34,720 nucleotides of DNA from Candidatus Hydrogenedentota bacterium (GCA_012730105.1 JAAYBJ010000212.1:1-34720), one strand, 5' to 3'. Counted from the first letter of the stretch, positions 17,317 to 26,456 are shown. The notes: a model not told the origin generated them from the letters alone. Numbers and translations: made by a program.

Positions 17317-18264
17317 TCAGTCCTGTTCAACAGAGGCTTGCTGTTCCCGCACGTAATCCACTGTCTTGGCAAGGCCCTCCTTCAGCCCGACAGCGGGCTT
17401 CCATCCCAGATCGGCGGCGGCGCGTTTCCCGGTGATATAGATGCCCTCCACCTCGCCCGGGCGCAGGGGTTTCAACGCGGGTTTCCCGGTGAAGCCCGTC
17501 AGATCGGCGATGATGTCGTACAGTTCCTTGACCGTAACACCCTTGCCGGACCCGAGATTGATGATCTCGCCGGCGCCTTTTTCCAGGGCAAGCAGATTTG
17601 CCGCGGCGATGTCGGAAACGTATACATAATCGCGGAACGCCTTACCCTGCCCGTACAGGGTGGGCGCCTCGCCGGCCAGCATGGCGCCCGCCAGGATCGA
17701 ACAGACGCCCGCCTCACCGTGAGGATTTTGCCGGGGACCGTATACATTCGGGTAACGAAGAATCGTGTATCCCATCTTGTACATGCGTGCGTATAGCATG
17801 ATGTACTGCTCCACGCATAATTTGCTGGTGCCATAAGGACACTCGGGCTGGGGCGGGCAGTTCTCATCGGCGGGAAGCGTTTTGGGCGACCCGTAGATGG
17901 CGCCGCCTGTCGACGAAAATATGATCTTCTTTACTTTGTGCCGGATGCACAAATCGAGTATGTTCAAGGCTCCCTTGATATTGACATCCGCGTCGTACAT
18001 CGGGTCGTCAACACTCTTGCGCACATCGATCTGGGAGGCGTGGTGATTGACAATATCAATGGGATGTTCCTCAAAAATCTGTTCCAATTGCCGTGAACGG
18101 ACATCTAGATCGTAAAACGCCGCGGCTTTATTGACGAACTCGGGATTGCCCGAGGACAGGTCGTCCGTTATGACAACCGTGTGACCTTTGGCCGCATAGG
18201 CGTCCGCGACATGTGAGCCGATAAAACCGGCGCCGCCTGTGACCAGTATTGTGTGCTTAGCCAT
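17317..18264 (-). CDS. NAD-dependent sugar-nucleotide epimerase (UDP-glucose 4-epimerase type)
   Basis: A 315-residue extended short-chain dehydrogenase, probably acting on UDP-hexoses for polysaccharide synthesis. The start is ATG 18264 with GGAG eight bases upstream; in-frame codons beyond it (to 18468) have no conserved content. The NAD loop 'TGGAGFIGSH' is at residues 9-18. 'DDLSSG' after strand two is typical of GalE-like proteins. Catalytic residues: Ser/Thr of 'FSSTGGAIYG' (116-125), Tyr144 and Lys148 of 'YGTSK'. 'RYPNVYGPRQNPHGEAGV' and 'FRDYVYVSDIA' are GalE/WbpP-family segments. Substrate (UDP-Glc, UDP-GlcNAc or another) cannot be fixed, so I give no symbol. The upstream HAD gene on the same strand ends 118 bases away. 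Confidence 0.9.
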   Translation of the reverse strand: MAKHTILVTGGAGFIGSHVADAYAAKGHTVVITDDLSSGNPEFVNKAAAFYDLDVRSRQLEQIFEEHPIDIVNHHASQIDVRKSVDDPMYDADVNIKGALNILDLCIRHKVKKIIFSSTGGAIYGSPKTLPADENCPPQPECPYGTSKLCVEQYIMLYARMYKMGYTILRYPNVYGPRQNPHGEAGVCSILAGAMLAGEAPTLYGQGKAFRDYVYVSDIAAANLLALEKGAGEIINLGSGKGVTVKELYDIIADLTGFTGKPALKPLRPGEVEGIYITGKRAAADLGWKPAVGLKEGLAKTVDYVREQQASVEQD

Positions 18265-18382
18265 GACTATATCTCCAAAAAAAAACAAACAACCAATTAC
18301 AACAGGACACTGGGAAAAAAGTATACCCCATTTCTTGTTGTGATTCCTAAGCCGACACATGCGAACGAAAGTGAACCGCCTT

Positions 18383-19078
18383 TTATCCCGGCATTTCCCG
18401 GCCCTTGTTGGCTTTTGTTTCCCCTGTTTCGAACAAGGCAAGAAGGTCCGCGTGGCATCCCGCGACATATCGGGGTTTCCCGCATTGGAGGCGGGCCGCG
18501 TCGTGCCAGCCCCATGCCGCCGCTATCGGCACCGCGCCCGCCCGTCGCGCCTCGTACATATCGCCCAGCGTGTCGCCGATATAATATGGACAGTGACGGG
18601 GAAACAGTTTTTTCGCCATGCGAATTTTTTTAACCTTGCTGGTCTCCTCTTCGGCGCCTATAACGCCCCGTATTTCGACCAGGCCTTCCCGTTCCGTAAA
18701 GCGTTTTACCATTGCGGAACTGTTGGAGGTGATGATCAATACCGGGTGACGTTCGCTCAGACGCGCGAGCGTCTCCGTAACGCCGGGGAAGGGAGAGATT
18801 CCGGCCGAGATTTCCTCCAGTCGCGGCGCGTATTTTTCGGCCAGCGCGCGCAGCTTGCGCAACGGAAAGCCGGCCTTGACCAGTTGGGCTGCCAGGTTTC
18901 CATCGAACAATTTCAAGAAGGCTTCTTTTGAGTTGATGTGTTGAATGCCCAGTTCACGGCATGTTTTGGTGAACTCCGCAAAATACACTTCGAGAGAATC
19001 GGCAATGACACCGTCATAATCAAACAAAATCAAAGGCGGACGTGATGTGTCGGGTGATCGAAAGTAATCGAAAAACAT
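18383..19078 (-). CDS. HAD-superfamily phosphatase (phosphoglycolate-phosphatase-like)
   Basis: A 231-residue hydrolase. I use ATG 19078 (AAGGT six bases upstream); the frame extends to 19291 but that part crosses the terminator hairpin of the next gene. All four HAD motifs are visible: I, 'LFDYDGVIADS' with nucleophile Asp20 and acid Asp22; II, 'IITSNSS'; III, Lys in 'SKVKKIRMAK'; IV, 'YYIGDTLGDMYEARRAG'. The helical cap between motifs I and II (residues 28-110) is the C1 type of Gph/phosphonatase relatives. Final residues are Lys/Glu-rich. Substrate unknown. Upstream of the ATG lies about 165 bp with AT-rich steps but no promoter that I trust. Confidence 0.88.
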   Translation of the reverse strand: MFFDYFRSPDTSRPPLILFDYDGVIADSLEVYFAEFTKTCRELGIQHINSKEAFLKLFDGNLAAQLVKAGFPLRKLRALAEKYAPRLEEISAGISPFPGVTETLARLSERHPVLIITSNSSAMVKRFTEREGLVEIRGVIGAEEETSKVKKIRMAKKLFPRHCPYYIGDTLGDMYEARRAGAVPIAAAWGWHDAARLQCGKPRYVAGCHADLLALFETGETKANKGREMPG

Positions 19079-19245
19079 GCTTACCTTGAATGCTTGGACC
19101 CAATAACAAGTACCCGTGCCGACAGGCGGCCAGGTTTCCGAAAGTGGCCAAAGCCCAGTATACCCTATACGCGCCGGGTATATACACCGCAACGCGCAGC
19201 ATAGTTTCAGGGCGAACCAGAATTGTAATGCCAGGCGGCTCCCAT

Positions 19246-19280
19246 GTAAAAACGCCGCACGGGAAACCCCGTGCGGCGTT
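19246..19280 (-). terminator. Rho-independent terminator of the Gfo/Idh gene
   Basis: On the minus strand a perfect 13-bp stem (arms 19268-19280 and 19251-19263, AACGCCGCACGGG on the plus strand) with a four-base loop is followed by five T residues. It lies 26 bases after the stop of the oxidoreductase gene and separates it from the HAD gene. Confidence 0.9.
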
Positions 19281-19306
19281 GAACGTGTCAACTTTTAAGC
19301 GGTGTA

Positions 19307-20554
19307 TCAGCTCACGTGCAGAATTTCCGCGCCTCGGCCCTGGGCGATCAGGGACTTGTAGGATTTCAGTTCATTTTGCGTTGCCGGGTCCGTCAGGTAT
19401 ACGGTCTGGCCGCGTTCGGCGGAGAGGTAGGCCGCCTGGCACAAGCGGGTGATTTCCAGCCCGTAGGCGAAGTTGAGGAAGCCGTCCCTGCCGTTCTTGA
19501 AGTTCTCGACAGCGTCCTGTATCTCGTCCACATACCCGTACAGGTCCGCCTCGTTGGTTTCGACCGTGAGCAGGCCGCGGCTTGCCGTGGCCTTTTCCAG
19601 GGCGGTTTCGCTGTCCGCCACCGCTTCGGCGGCCTCGTCGCCGATGAACACTTCAAGGGGCGAGCGCAGCGAGTTGAGCTCGAACGCGTAGCCGGGTCCG
19701 AGGCCGTCCATGAGCAGGCGCAAGCCCTGCTTGTCATACATCCAGGAATTGGTAAACTGCGCCTGCACCAGTTGTCCCGTTTCAGGGTTCTTGAAGGTGA
19801 CCATGCCCGTCGCGAAGTCTTCCGCGGGCACCTTGGTGTAATCCACGCCCATGCGGTCCAGGAGTTGTTTGCGGTATTTTGGGATGCCCCACTTGAGCAG
19901 GGAAGTGACCGCGTTGACCGAAATGGGTTCCAGGAAGGTTACGGGTTTGCCATACGGGGTGAGCACGTACCAGCCCACGGCGATGGAATGGCAGCCCATG
20001 TCGCTGAGCACGCCGCCGCCCTGCTTGGTCGGATCCCAGAACCAGCCTTCGTGGGGGCCGGAATGTTCCTCGGAACTGCGGGCCAGGCCCAGCGGGCCCA
20101 TCGTCGCCTGTACCGGCGCGAGTTGTTCCATTTGCGCGCGGATGCCCTTCATGTGAATCTGGTTTTCAAAGTAGGCGGTGGGCAATTTGGCTTCCGCGGC
20201 GAGGTCCACCAGCTGCTGCGCCTCCTGAATGGTGCGGCCCAGCGGCTTTTCGCAGATAATGCCCTTGAGCGGCGCGCCCGCGTTGACGGCGGCCACGATT
20301 TCCTGCATAATCTGGATCCGCGCGAAATTGGGGGCAAAGATGGCCACCGCGTCCACATGCTTGCAAAGTTCTTCAATGGAACCGTAGACGGCGCAGTCAC
20401 CCAGGTTGTTTTTCTTGGCATAGGCGGCGAGTTCTTCCGCGCCCTTGAGCGCATGCACTCCGGCGATCTCACAGCCGCGGATCTGGGCGACGGCCTTCGC
20501 CTGAAACTTGCCGATGAACCCGGCGCCAATGAAACCTAGTTTAAAATTTGCCAT
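19307..20554 (-). CDS. Gfo/Idh/MocA-family NAD(P)-dependent oxidoreductase
   Basis: A 415-residue sugar or inositol dehydrogenase-like protein. It opens with the Rossmann loop 'GFIGAGFIG' (residues 7-15), has the family 'CEKPLGRT' with Glu102-Lys103-Pro104 (the Lys normally catalytic), and a C-terminal domain with 'GGGVLSDMGCHSI', the conserved Asp-x-Gly-x-His pattern. There is no Tat signal, so it is cytoplasmic. AAGGAGC lies eight bases before the ATG. It has its own promoter (20620-20648) and terminator, so it is a single-gene unit. The substrate cannot be told; such genes are numerous in carbohydrate-degrading bacteria. Confidence 0.9.
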   Translation of the reverse strand: MANFKLGFIGAGFIGKFQAKAVAQIRGCEIAGVHALKGAEELAAYAKKNNLGDCAVYGSIEELCKHVDAVAIFAPNFARIQIMQEIVAAVNAGAPLKGIICEKPLGRTIQEAQQLVDLAAEAKLPTAYFENQIHMKGIRAQMEQLAPVQATMGPLGLARSSEEHSGPHEGWFWDPTKQGGGVLSDMGCHSIAVGWYVLTPYGKPVTFLEPISVNAVTSLLKWGIPKYRKQLLDRMGVDYTKVPAEDFATGMVTFKNPETGQLVQAQFTNSWMYDKQGLRLLMDGLGPGYAFELNSLRSPLEVFIGDEAAEAVADSETALEKATASRGLLTVETNEADLYGYVDEIQDAVENFKNGRDGFLNFAYGLEITRLCQAAYLSAERGQTVYLTDPATQNELKSYKSLIAQGRGAEILHVS

Positions 20555-20619
20555 GGTACATGCTCCTTCCGCACGCGGCGGGGTTTGGGTTGCATAATCC
20601 TGAAAAGACCATGCCGCCG

Positions 20620-20648
20620 ATTATAAAAAATTTTAGAAACGGGGTCAA
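20620..20648 (-). promoter_or_regulatory. Sigma-70 promoter for the Gfo/Idh gene
   Basis: On the minus strand TTGACC (20648-20643), exactly 17 bases, then TATAAT (20625-20620). The gene begins about 60 bases further on. This is one of the two best -35/-10 pairs in the window. Confidence 0.75.
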
Positions 20649-20732
20649 CGCCGGGCGAACAGTGTCCGGCCCTTTGAACAGGGGCGTGCCCGGCTTTCCG
20701 CACGCGGAAACACGGGTTGTCCCGCCGCTTCG

Positions 20733-22796
20733 TTATTGTTCTTTGGAATCCCATTTGGGTTCCAGTTCCAGGTACAGCAGGCGAATGCCGCGCCGTATCT
20801 TGAACACCACGTATTCCTGCGCTGAATCGGTTATCGCCTTCATTTTGTCGCGGACTTCATCCACGGTATTCACGGGGCCGTGGTCGATGCCGACGATGAG
20901 GTCGCTCGTGGAAAGACCGCCCAGGGCAGCCCAGCCGCCCGGCTTGACCTGCTCGATCAGGACACCTGTTTGTTCCCTGTCCCACTTCTCCGACGCGCGG
21001 TCGAAAAATGTGATATCGCGCGCGGTAAATTCGAAAATCTCGTCCTGGTATTTCTTCATTTCCCGGGCAAGTTTGGGTGCTTCGGCCAGGGCGACGGGAA
21101 TTTTCAGATCATTTTCCGCCCGTTTTATGCTTAACTCCACGGTATCCCCGGCGGTGTATTGACGGATGAATGCCGCCAGTTCTTCATGATGCTCGGGCGA
21201 GGCTGCCGTCATCGGTTCGCCGTCCACGGACAAAATCAAGTCGCCCACCTGGATCCCGGCCTGTGCGGCGGTGCTGTTCGCATACACCTGGGTCACGCGG
21301 AAGCCCGTCATTTCCGGCTGACCCAGGGATTCGGCGATATCGCGGGTGATTACCTGATATTCCAGGGGCAGCCATGCTTTCTTCACTTCCATGCCCGGAT
21401 CGCTCAGGGGGCGGATCCCGATTTTCACCACGGAGACCAGCCGGTCATTTTTGCGCTCGAAGGTGGCCAGCACCGGCCTGGGCGCCGTGCCGTTCGCCAT
21501 CAATTCATTGGTGATTTCTCGAAACGCAGCGACATCCTTTACCGGCTTGCCGCCCACTTCAACAATGACATCGCCCTGGGAGAGGGGGGGGAGGGCGTCG
21601 CCTGCGGGGCCGCCGGATTGCACGGAAGTCACCAGGACGCCGTCGGTGTTTTCCCGTTTCATTTCCTTCGCCATCATGAAGGAAATGTCCCGAACCGTGA
21701 TGCCCCAGTACAGTTGTTCGAACTGGCGGAGTTCGTAGGTCTCCCGTTCAATGGGGGTGACATTCAGCGTTTGCGCCTGGCCTTCCCGCTCAAGGGTGAA
21801 AACGGCGTTTTCCCCTATGGGCAGGCTGGCGATGAGCAGGTTGAAATCCGGCAGCTGCACCAGGAACTGAATATCGATGGCGGTGCCGTTCACGTCAAGC
21901 AGCAGGTCGCCGGAACGCAGGCCCGCCTTGTCGGCCGGGGACCCGGAGATGACGGTGCTTACCAGCGCGCCGGTTTTATGCCCGTCCGATTTCAGGCGCG
22001 GTTGCACGTTGAGACCCACCCAGGCGCGTTGGACCTTGCCGGTGCGGATGATTTCTTCGGCGACGGCGCGGGCGAGATTGATGGGTATGGCCCCGCTCAG
22101 GCCGAGACGGATTTCATTGATGCCGATCACCTCTCCTTTCAGGTTGACCAGCGGGCCGCCGGAATTGCCGCCAAAGATCTGGGCGTCATGGGCAAGCCAG
22201 CGGACCAGCGCGCCCACGTCTTCGCCGTCAATGGTCAGACCGCCGTCACGGTTCATCCATTCCGGCATGGTCATCTCGGTGTTGCTGATAATGCCCAGTG
22301 TAACCGATTGTGAAAGGGCCAGCGGACTGCCCATGGCCATGATATGGTCGCCCACGCGCACAGCGGAGGAATCGCCCCAGGAGGCCACGGGAAAGGTTTT
22401 TTCCTCTTCCGTTTTCAGGAGGATGATGGAGATGTCCGTCAGCGGGTCCGTGCCCACCAGTTCCGCCTCGTATTCGGACTTGTCGGCGAAGACGCACTTC
22501 AGCTGTTTTGCGTGTCCGGCTACGTGATGGTTGGTGATGACATGCCCCTCCGGCGTAATGACAACGCCGCTGCCGGACGCTTCCGATTTCATTTCACGAC
22601 CGTCACGATAATAGGCTTCCACCACGTCGATGCGGACCAGGGCGGGCGTCACAAGATTTACGGCATCTTTGATGGAATCCGCGAGCCCCGCGGTTATGCC
22701 GGCCTCGGGAATCACCGTTTCCCCATAACAATTGAATGAAACAATTGCCGCAAGAATCAGGCAGCCCTGAAGAATGGATATAGGTAACCGCGTCAT
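20733..22796 (-). CDS. HtrA/DegP-like exported serine protease with four PDZ modules
   Basis: A 687-residue protein. I choose ATG 22796 (AAGGA ten bases upstream), which begins a signal peptide (ILQGCLILAAIVSFNCYG); the frame runs 12 codons further with no ribosome site. Trypsin-like domain: His91 in 'TNHHVAG', Asp121 in 'DPLTDISIILL', Ser212 in 'GGNSGGPLV', so the triad is complete. Four PDZ-like units follow instead of the usual one or two: about 265-360 ('RAWVGLNVQPRL'), 365-465 ('YWGITVRDISF'), 480-580 ('EYQVITRDIAESLG') and 595-680 ('FEFTARDITFFDRA'). Each has a 'GD.I..V.G' or comparable core. Role: periplasmic protein quality control or regulated cleavage. A long insertion in the protease domain (near residues 176-202) is unusual. 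Confidence 0.92.
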   Translation of the reverse strand: MTRLPISILQGCLILAAIVSFNCYGETVIPEAGITAGLADSIKDAVNLVTPALVRIDVVEAYYRDGREMKSEASGSGVVITPEGHVITNHHVAGHAKQLKCVFADKSEYEAELVGTDPLTDISIILLKTEEEKTFPVASWGDSSAVRVGDHIMAMGSPLALSQSVTLGIISNTEMTMPEWMNRDGGLTIDGEDVGALVRWLAHDAQIFGGNSGGPLVNLKGEVIGINEIRLGLSGAIPINLARAVAEEIIRTGKVQRAWVGLNVQPRLKSDGHKTGALVSTVISGSPADKAGLRSGDLLLDVNGTAIDIQFLVQLPDFNLLIASLPIGENAVFTLEREGQAQTLNVTPIERETYELRQFEQLYWGITVRDISFMMAKEMKRENTDGVLVTSVQSGGPAGDALPPLSQGDVIVEVGGKPVKDVAAFREITNELMANGTAPRPVLATFERKNDRLVSVVKIGIRPLSDPGMEVKKAWLPLEYQVITRDIAESLGQPEMTGFRVTQVYANSTAAQAGIQVGDLILSVDGEPMTAASPEHHEELAAFIRQYTAGDTVELSIKRAENDLKIPVALAEAPKLAREMKKYQDEIFEFTARDITFFDRASEKWDREQTGVLIEQVKPGGWAALGGLSTSDLIVGIDHGPVNTVDEVRDKMKAITDSAQEYVVFKIRRGIRLLYLELEPKWDSKEQ

Positions 22797-22978
22797 AATC
22801 AAGAGTTCCTTTTGAGTGGGAAAAAACATCATGCAAGGGCGGGTGAATGCGACACCACTGCAGTTTTGCTGATTCTAACATATTGGGCCTGCCTCATGCC
22901 CCATGAGCCTGAAGGGTGGCCAGGGCGAAGGCGTCTGAACAGCGCCGGTGGATGTTCTCATTGTTTTCTTCCGGAGGA

Positions 22979-23036
22979 TGGGGCGGACATTCCTGTCTGA
23001 CCGGAAGAAGAAAAGCAGGCAGGAATGTCTGCCCCA
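22979..23036. repeat. Inverted repeat TGGGGCGGACATTCCTG, 16-17 bp arms
   Basis: The left arm 22979-22995 pairs with 23020-23036 (one G/A mismatch). The 24-base centre includes CCGG and A/G runs. It stands alone in the gap between the protease gene and the glnB promoter. Size and perfection suggest a dispersed palindromic repeat family, as at 6269. Confidence 0.7.
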
Positions 23037-23102
23037 CGTTGTCTTTTGTGCCTCATAAAAATCCGCAATCGGTTTCGGTGCGCCTGCGTCTTTCTTAGGG
23101 AA

Positions 23103-23118
23103 CCTACAATATCGTAGG
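23103..23118. repeat. Small hairpin CCTAC/GTAGG
   Basis: CCTAC, loop AATATC, GTAGG. It lies about 200 bases upstream of the sigma-54 promoter. The gap 22800-23316 otherwise holds no gene that I can support. Confidence 0.3.
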
Positions 23119-23316
23119 AATCAAGGAAAATACCAACCTGCCTGTAGACTTGTTGCCGAGTGAGCAAGGATCGGATGATGGCAGTATCTCTCCGCTGCCC
23201 GGAGTATGTGAGCCTATAACGCGCCGGCTAACTTATTGAAAACACAGCGTAAAGGAAGAATATGGTGCCGGTAATGCCATGCAGTTCTGTGGACGGGGGC
23301 GGTTGAAAAGGGATAT

Positions 23317-23332
23317 TGGCACGCGAGTTGCT
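23317..23332 (+). promoter_or_regulatory. Sigma-54 (RpoN) promoter for glnB-glnA
   Basis: TGGCACG, four bases, TTGCT: an exact match to the RpoN consensus TGGCACG-N4-TTGCW, with GG and GC spaced as the -24/-12 elements require. Transcription would start near 23343, about 190 bases before glnB. This is a nitrogen-gene promoter in the expected place. An activator (NtrC-like) site should lie upstream; I see only a loose ATGG-N11-CCAT dyad at about 23262-23280 and do not claim it. Confidence 0.88.
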
Positions 23333-23503
23333 TTAAAAAACGCATGAGAACTGGATAGCCCAGGTTCAAAACGGAGAGTCGGTCCGGGGCGTATCGAAAA
23401 AATACTCCCCTGCAGTGAACCAGCCCTGATATCCTATGACGGCGGGTGCCAGGCGGCAACCGATGCGATAGTGGACAACAGCGGCTACGTTTTCTATCCG
23501 TAA

Positions 23504-23878
<375 letters not shown>

Positions 23879-23929
23879 GCGCGCGCGGTTGAAACGAGAA
23901 CAGTAGGCAGCCGGAAATTGTCGGCAGAT

Positions 23930-23954
23930 CCAATAGCGCTGGAAGCGCTTTTGG
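23930..23954 (+). promoter_or_regulatory. Hairpin between glnB and glnA
   Basis: CCAATAGCGCT (23930-23940), loop GGA, AGCGCTTTTGG (23944-23954) forms an 11-bp stem with one T-T mismatch. It sits in the 127-bp glnB-glnA gap. Such a structure could partly stop transcripts or protect the glnA message; the short T4 is inside the stem, so it is not a clear terminator. Confidence 0.4.
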
Positions 23955-23995
23955 TGGACGCAACCCAACCGGCCGGTTATAACGATAGAGGAGAA

Positions 23996-24022
23996 ATGAA
24001 CCGTTATGCACAAGGCGTATAG
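23996..24022 (+). other. Eight-codon mini-ORF overlapping the glnA start
   Basis: ATG at 23996 (reading MNRYAQGV, stop TAG 24020-24022) overlaps the glnA ATG at 24006 in another frame. GAGGAG (23988-23993) lies only two bases before the mini-ORF ATG and twelve before glnA. Both spacings are poor, so ribosomes may start at either; this could be chance. Confidence 0.2.
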
Positions 24023-25430
24023 TCCCAAAGACGTAATGAAGATTATCAAGGAGCAGTCGATCAAGTTTGTAGACTTCAGGTTTATGGACTATCCCGGGCT
24101 TCAGCAGCACTTCACGATTCCGGCCTGCGAGACCTCCGAGGACACCTTTGAAGACGGTCTCGGCTTCGACGGGTCCAGTATCCGCGGCTGGCAGTCCATC
24201 AACGAAAGCGACATGCTGGTCCTGCCGGATCCGAGGACGGCCACCGTCGATCCCTTCTCGACGATTCCGACTCTCATCCTGTACTGCAACATTCTCGACC
24301 CCATCACCAAGGAGCGGTACAGCCGCGACCCGCGCAATATCGCGCAGAAGGCGGAAAACTACCTGATTTCCACCGGCATCGCCGATACGGTTTTTGTCGG
24401 GCCGGAAGCGGAGTTCTTCATTTTCGATGACATCCGCTTCGAAAACAAGCCCGAGTGCGGGTACTATCACATTGACAGCGATGAGGCCATTTGGAACAGC
24501 GGCCGGATGGAAGAGCCCAACCTCGGCTACAAACTGCGCCACAAGGAGGGCTATTTCCCGGTGCCGCCGGGCGATTCCCAGCACAACCTGCGCCAGGAGA
24601 TGGTGTCGGTCATGCTGGACTGCGGCCTGAATGTGGAGTGTCATCACCACGAAGTGGCTACGGCGGGGCAGGCGGAAATTGATCTGCGCTTCTCACCGCT
24701 CACCAACATGGCCGACCAGCTGACCATGTACAAGTACATCATCAAAAACGTGGCGAAGCGCAACGGCAAGACCGTCACCTTCATGCCCAAGCCGCTGTTC
24801 AGCGACAACGGGTCGGGCATGCACTGCCACCTGTCCCTCTGGAAGGAAGGTAAGCCCATGTTCGCCGGCAATAAATACGCCGGGCTTAGCCAGGACGCAC
24901 TGTGGTTTATCGGCGGGCTGTTGAAACACGCCTCTGCCCTGGTTGCGCTGACCAACCCGACGACCAACAGCTACAAGCGCCTGGTGCCGGGCTATGAGGC
25001 GCCCGTTAATATCGCCTACTCCGCCCGCAACCGCAGCGCCTGCGCGCGCATCCCGATGTACTCCGCCAGCCCGAAAGCCAAGCGCGTCGAATTCCGTGTG
25101 CCGGATCCCTCCTGCAACCCCTACCTGGCCTTCTCCGCGCTGCTCATGGCCGGTATCGACGGCATCCAGAACAAGATTGATCCCGGCGAGCCCATGGACA
25201 AGGATCTCTACGATCTGCCGCCCGAGGAAAAGGCCAAGATCCCGCAGGTTCCGGGAAGCCTGGGCGAGGCACTGGACCACCTTGAGAAGGACTACGAATT
25301 CCTGACCAAGGGCGATGTGTTCACCGAAGACGCCCTGGAAATGTGGATTCGCTACAAGCGCGTCAATGAAGTGGAAGCCATGGCGCTGCGCCCGCATCCC
25401 TACGAATTCCACCTGTACTACGATATTTGA
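24006..25430 (+). CDS. glnA: Glutamine synthetase, type I beta
   Basis: A 474-residue dodecameric enzyme making glutamine from glutamate, ammonia and ATP. Start [20 protein letters not shown] fits the family. Signatures: 'FDGSSIRGW' (Asp loop), '[14 protein letters not shown]', '[16 protein letters not shown]' (metal His/Glu), '[18 protein letters not shown]' (ATP), '[19 protein letters not shown]' and the 'NRSACARIP' Arg loop. Tyr402 in '[10 protein letters not shown]' is the adenylylation site of the I-beta group, so control by GlnE is expected; glnE is not in the window. With glnB upstream it forms the nitrogen unit driven by the RpoN promoter at 23317. Full length and intact. Confidence 0.98.
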   Translation: MHKAYSPKDVMKIIKEQSIKFVDFRFMDYPGLQQHFTIPACETSEDTFEDGLGFDGSSIRGWQSINESDMLVLPDPRTATVDPFSTIPTLILYCNILDPITKERYSRDPRNIAQKAENYLISTGIADTVFVGPEAEFFIFDDIRFENKPECGYYHIDSDEAIWNSGRMEEPNLGYKLRHKEGYFPVPPGDSQHNLRQEMVSVMLDCGLNVECHHHEVATAGQAEIDLRFSPLTNMADQLTMYKYIIKNVAKRNGKTVTFMPKPLFSDNGSGMHCHLSLWKEGKPMFAGNKYAGLSQDALWFIGGLLKHASALVALTNPTTNSYKRLVPGYEAPVNIAYSARNRSACARIPMYSASPKAKRVEFRVPDPSCNPYLAFSALLMAGIDGIQNKIDPGEPMDKDLYDLPPEEKAKIPQVPGSLGEALDHLEKDYEFLTKGDVFTEDALEMWIRYKRVNEVEAMALRPHPYEFHLYYDI

Positions 25431-25520
25431 TCCCAGACCGGTTTTCCCGACTCACATGACCCCGCGCATGGCTCCGGCGGCGGCAATCGCCCCGGGGCCA
25501 TGCCATTTACGCCCTGTTAA

Positions 25521-25639
25521 GTCCCGTAGGGGCGATTGTATCCATTTCTCATTCAACCGTCCCTACAGGACTACAAGAGACCTGTTCCGAATCTCCCGCC
25601 TCTGAAGAAGCGGGCTATCGTCAATCGTCCCTACGGGAC
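25521..25639. repeat. Inverted-repeat element with internal third copy (GTCCCGTAGGGGCGATTG)
   Basis: GTCCCGTAGGGGCGATTG (25521-25538) is the inverse of 25622-25639 with one mismatch. A third related copy (about 25556-25572, CCGTCCCTACAGGAC) lies between. The ends and centre look like one element of about 119 bp in the glnA-hisI gap. Confidence 0.65.
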
Positions 25640-25672
25640 GGGAAGGAAACGTACTGTCGCCTCAGTCTTTCC

Positions 25673-25740
25673 CTTCCGTGAATTCCGTGGTTAAAAATTG
25701 TTCTTAATTTGCTTTCCCTTCGTGTATTTCGTGGTAAAAA
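25673..25740. repeat. Dispersed CACGGA repeat, two tandem-like copies (inverse orientation)
   Basis: CTTCCGTGAATTCCGTGG then TTAAAAA (25673-25697) and CCTTCGTGTATTTCGTGG then TAAAAAA (25717-25740). These are two diverged units of the repeat seen inverted at 519-557. Each ends in an A-run. Confidence 0.6.
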
Positions 25741-25891
25741 AAATGCATTCCCGTCATTTCTTTTCCGTGTCGAAGGTGCATCAGGCCGTGTTAATTTGCT
25801 ATACTACGCCTTCATTCTCCGGCGGCAGGCTCGTCTGTGCCGTCCGGCAGGAGGCACTTCCAGAAAAATTCCCGAGAAAGGTTTTGAAGAC

Positions 25892-26362
25892 GTGATAGTA
25901 TTCGCCGAAAGAAAGACGGTGGAACAGGTCGAAGAAGGCCGTGAACTGGCGCCCAAATTCGACGCCGAAGGGTTGATCCCCGTGGTCACCACGGATTATG
26001 AGACCGGCGAATTGCTCATGCACGCCTATATGAATGAAGAGGCACTGAAGAAGACCATTGAACTGGGCGAGGCCGTGTACTGGAGCCGCAGCCGCAAGGT
26101 GCTCTGGCACAAGGGCGCCACCAGCGGCCTGGTGCAGAAAGTGCGTGAGATGCGCATTGACGACGATCAGGACACGGTCTGGCTGCGCGTGGACGTGCAG
26201 GGCGGCGCCAGCTGCCATGTCGGCTACCGCTCCTGTTTCTACCGCGCCGTGCCCGTCGGTGAAGCGGTCAAAGCGGGCCTGGCCCTGACATTCACCGAGA
26301 CCGAAAAGGTTTTCGATCCGAAAAAGGTATACGGCGACGCGCCGAACCCGACGCGGATCTAA
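25892..26362 (+). CDS. hisI: Phosphoribosyl-AMP cyclohydrolase
   Basis: A 156-residue zinc enzyme opening the adenine ring of PR-AMP, the third step of histidine synthesis. I use GTG 25892 because conserved sequence starts shortly after it ('[21 protein letters not shown]'); the 61 upstream codons are repeat DNA. AAAGG is about ten bases upstream. Family marks: '[14 protein letters not shown]', '[17 protein letters not shown]', '[20 protein letters not shown]' and 'GYRSCFYR', with the Cys ligands and Asp metal site in place. The separate HisE (pyrophosphohydrolase) domain is absent, so it is the mono-functional type. No other his genes are near. Confidence 0.95.
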   Translation: MIVFAERKTVEQVEEGRELAPKFDAEGLIPVVTTDYETGELLMHAYMNEEALKKTIELGEAVYWSRSRKVLWHKGATSGLVQKVREMRIDDDQDTVWLRVDVQGGASCHVGYRSCFYRAVPVGEAVKAGLALTFTETEKVFDPKKVYGDAPNPTRI

Positions 26363-26395
26363 GCACAGTTGTATGCACCGGCTACTATAGCCCGG

Positions 26396-26456
26396 CCCTG
26401 GTATACAGGGAGTGCATCTTGTACAAGCCCTGAAAGGTCCCCCTTTGAAGGGGGAT
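26396..26456. repeat. Two adjacent hairpins downstream of hisI
   Basis: CCCTG-gtata-CAGGG (26396-26410) and CCCCCTT-tg-AAGGGGG (26439-26454, followed by ATAAAGGGGGAT). The second is a familiar dispersed form in bacterial genomes. Neither is followed by a T-run. Confidence 0.55.

Noticed and set aside
19316-20539. 407-codon plus-strand frame opposite the Gfo/Idh gene
   Set aside because: Shadow of a gene with intact Rossmann and EKP motifs, own promoter and terminator.
21159-22313. 384-codon plus-strand frame opposite the HtrA gene
   Set aside because: Shadow frame; no start signal.
23262-23280. NtrC-type enhancer upstream of the sigma-54 promoter
   Set aside because: The ATGG-N11-CCAT dyad does not fit the known GCAC-N-GTGC arrangement well enough.
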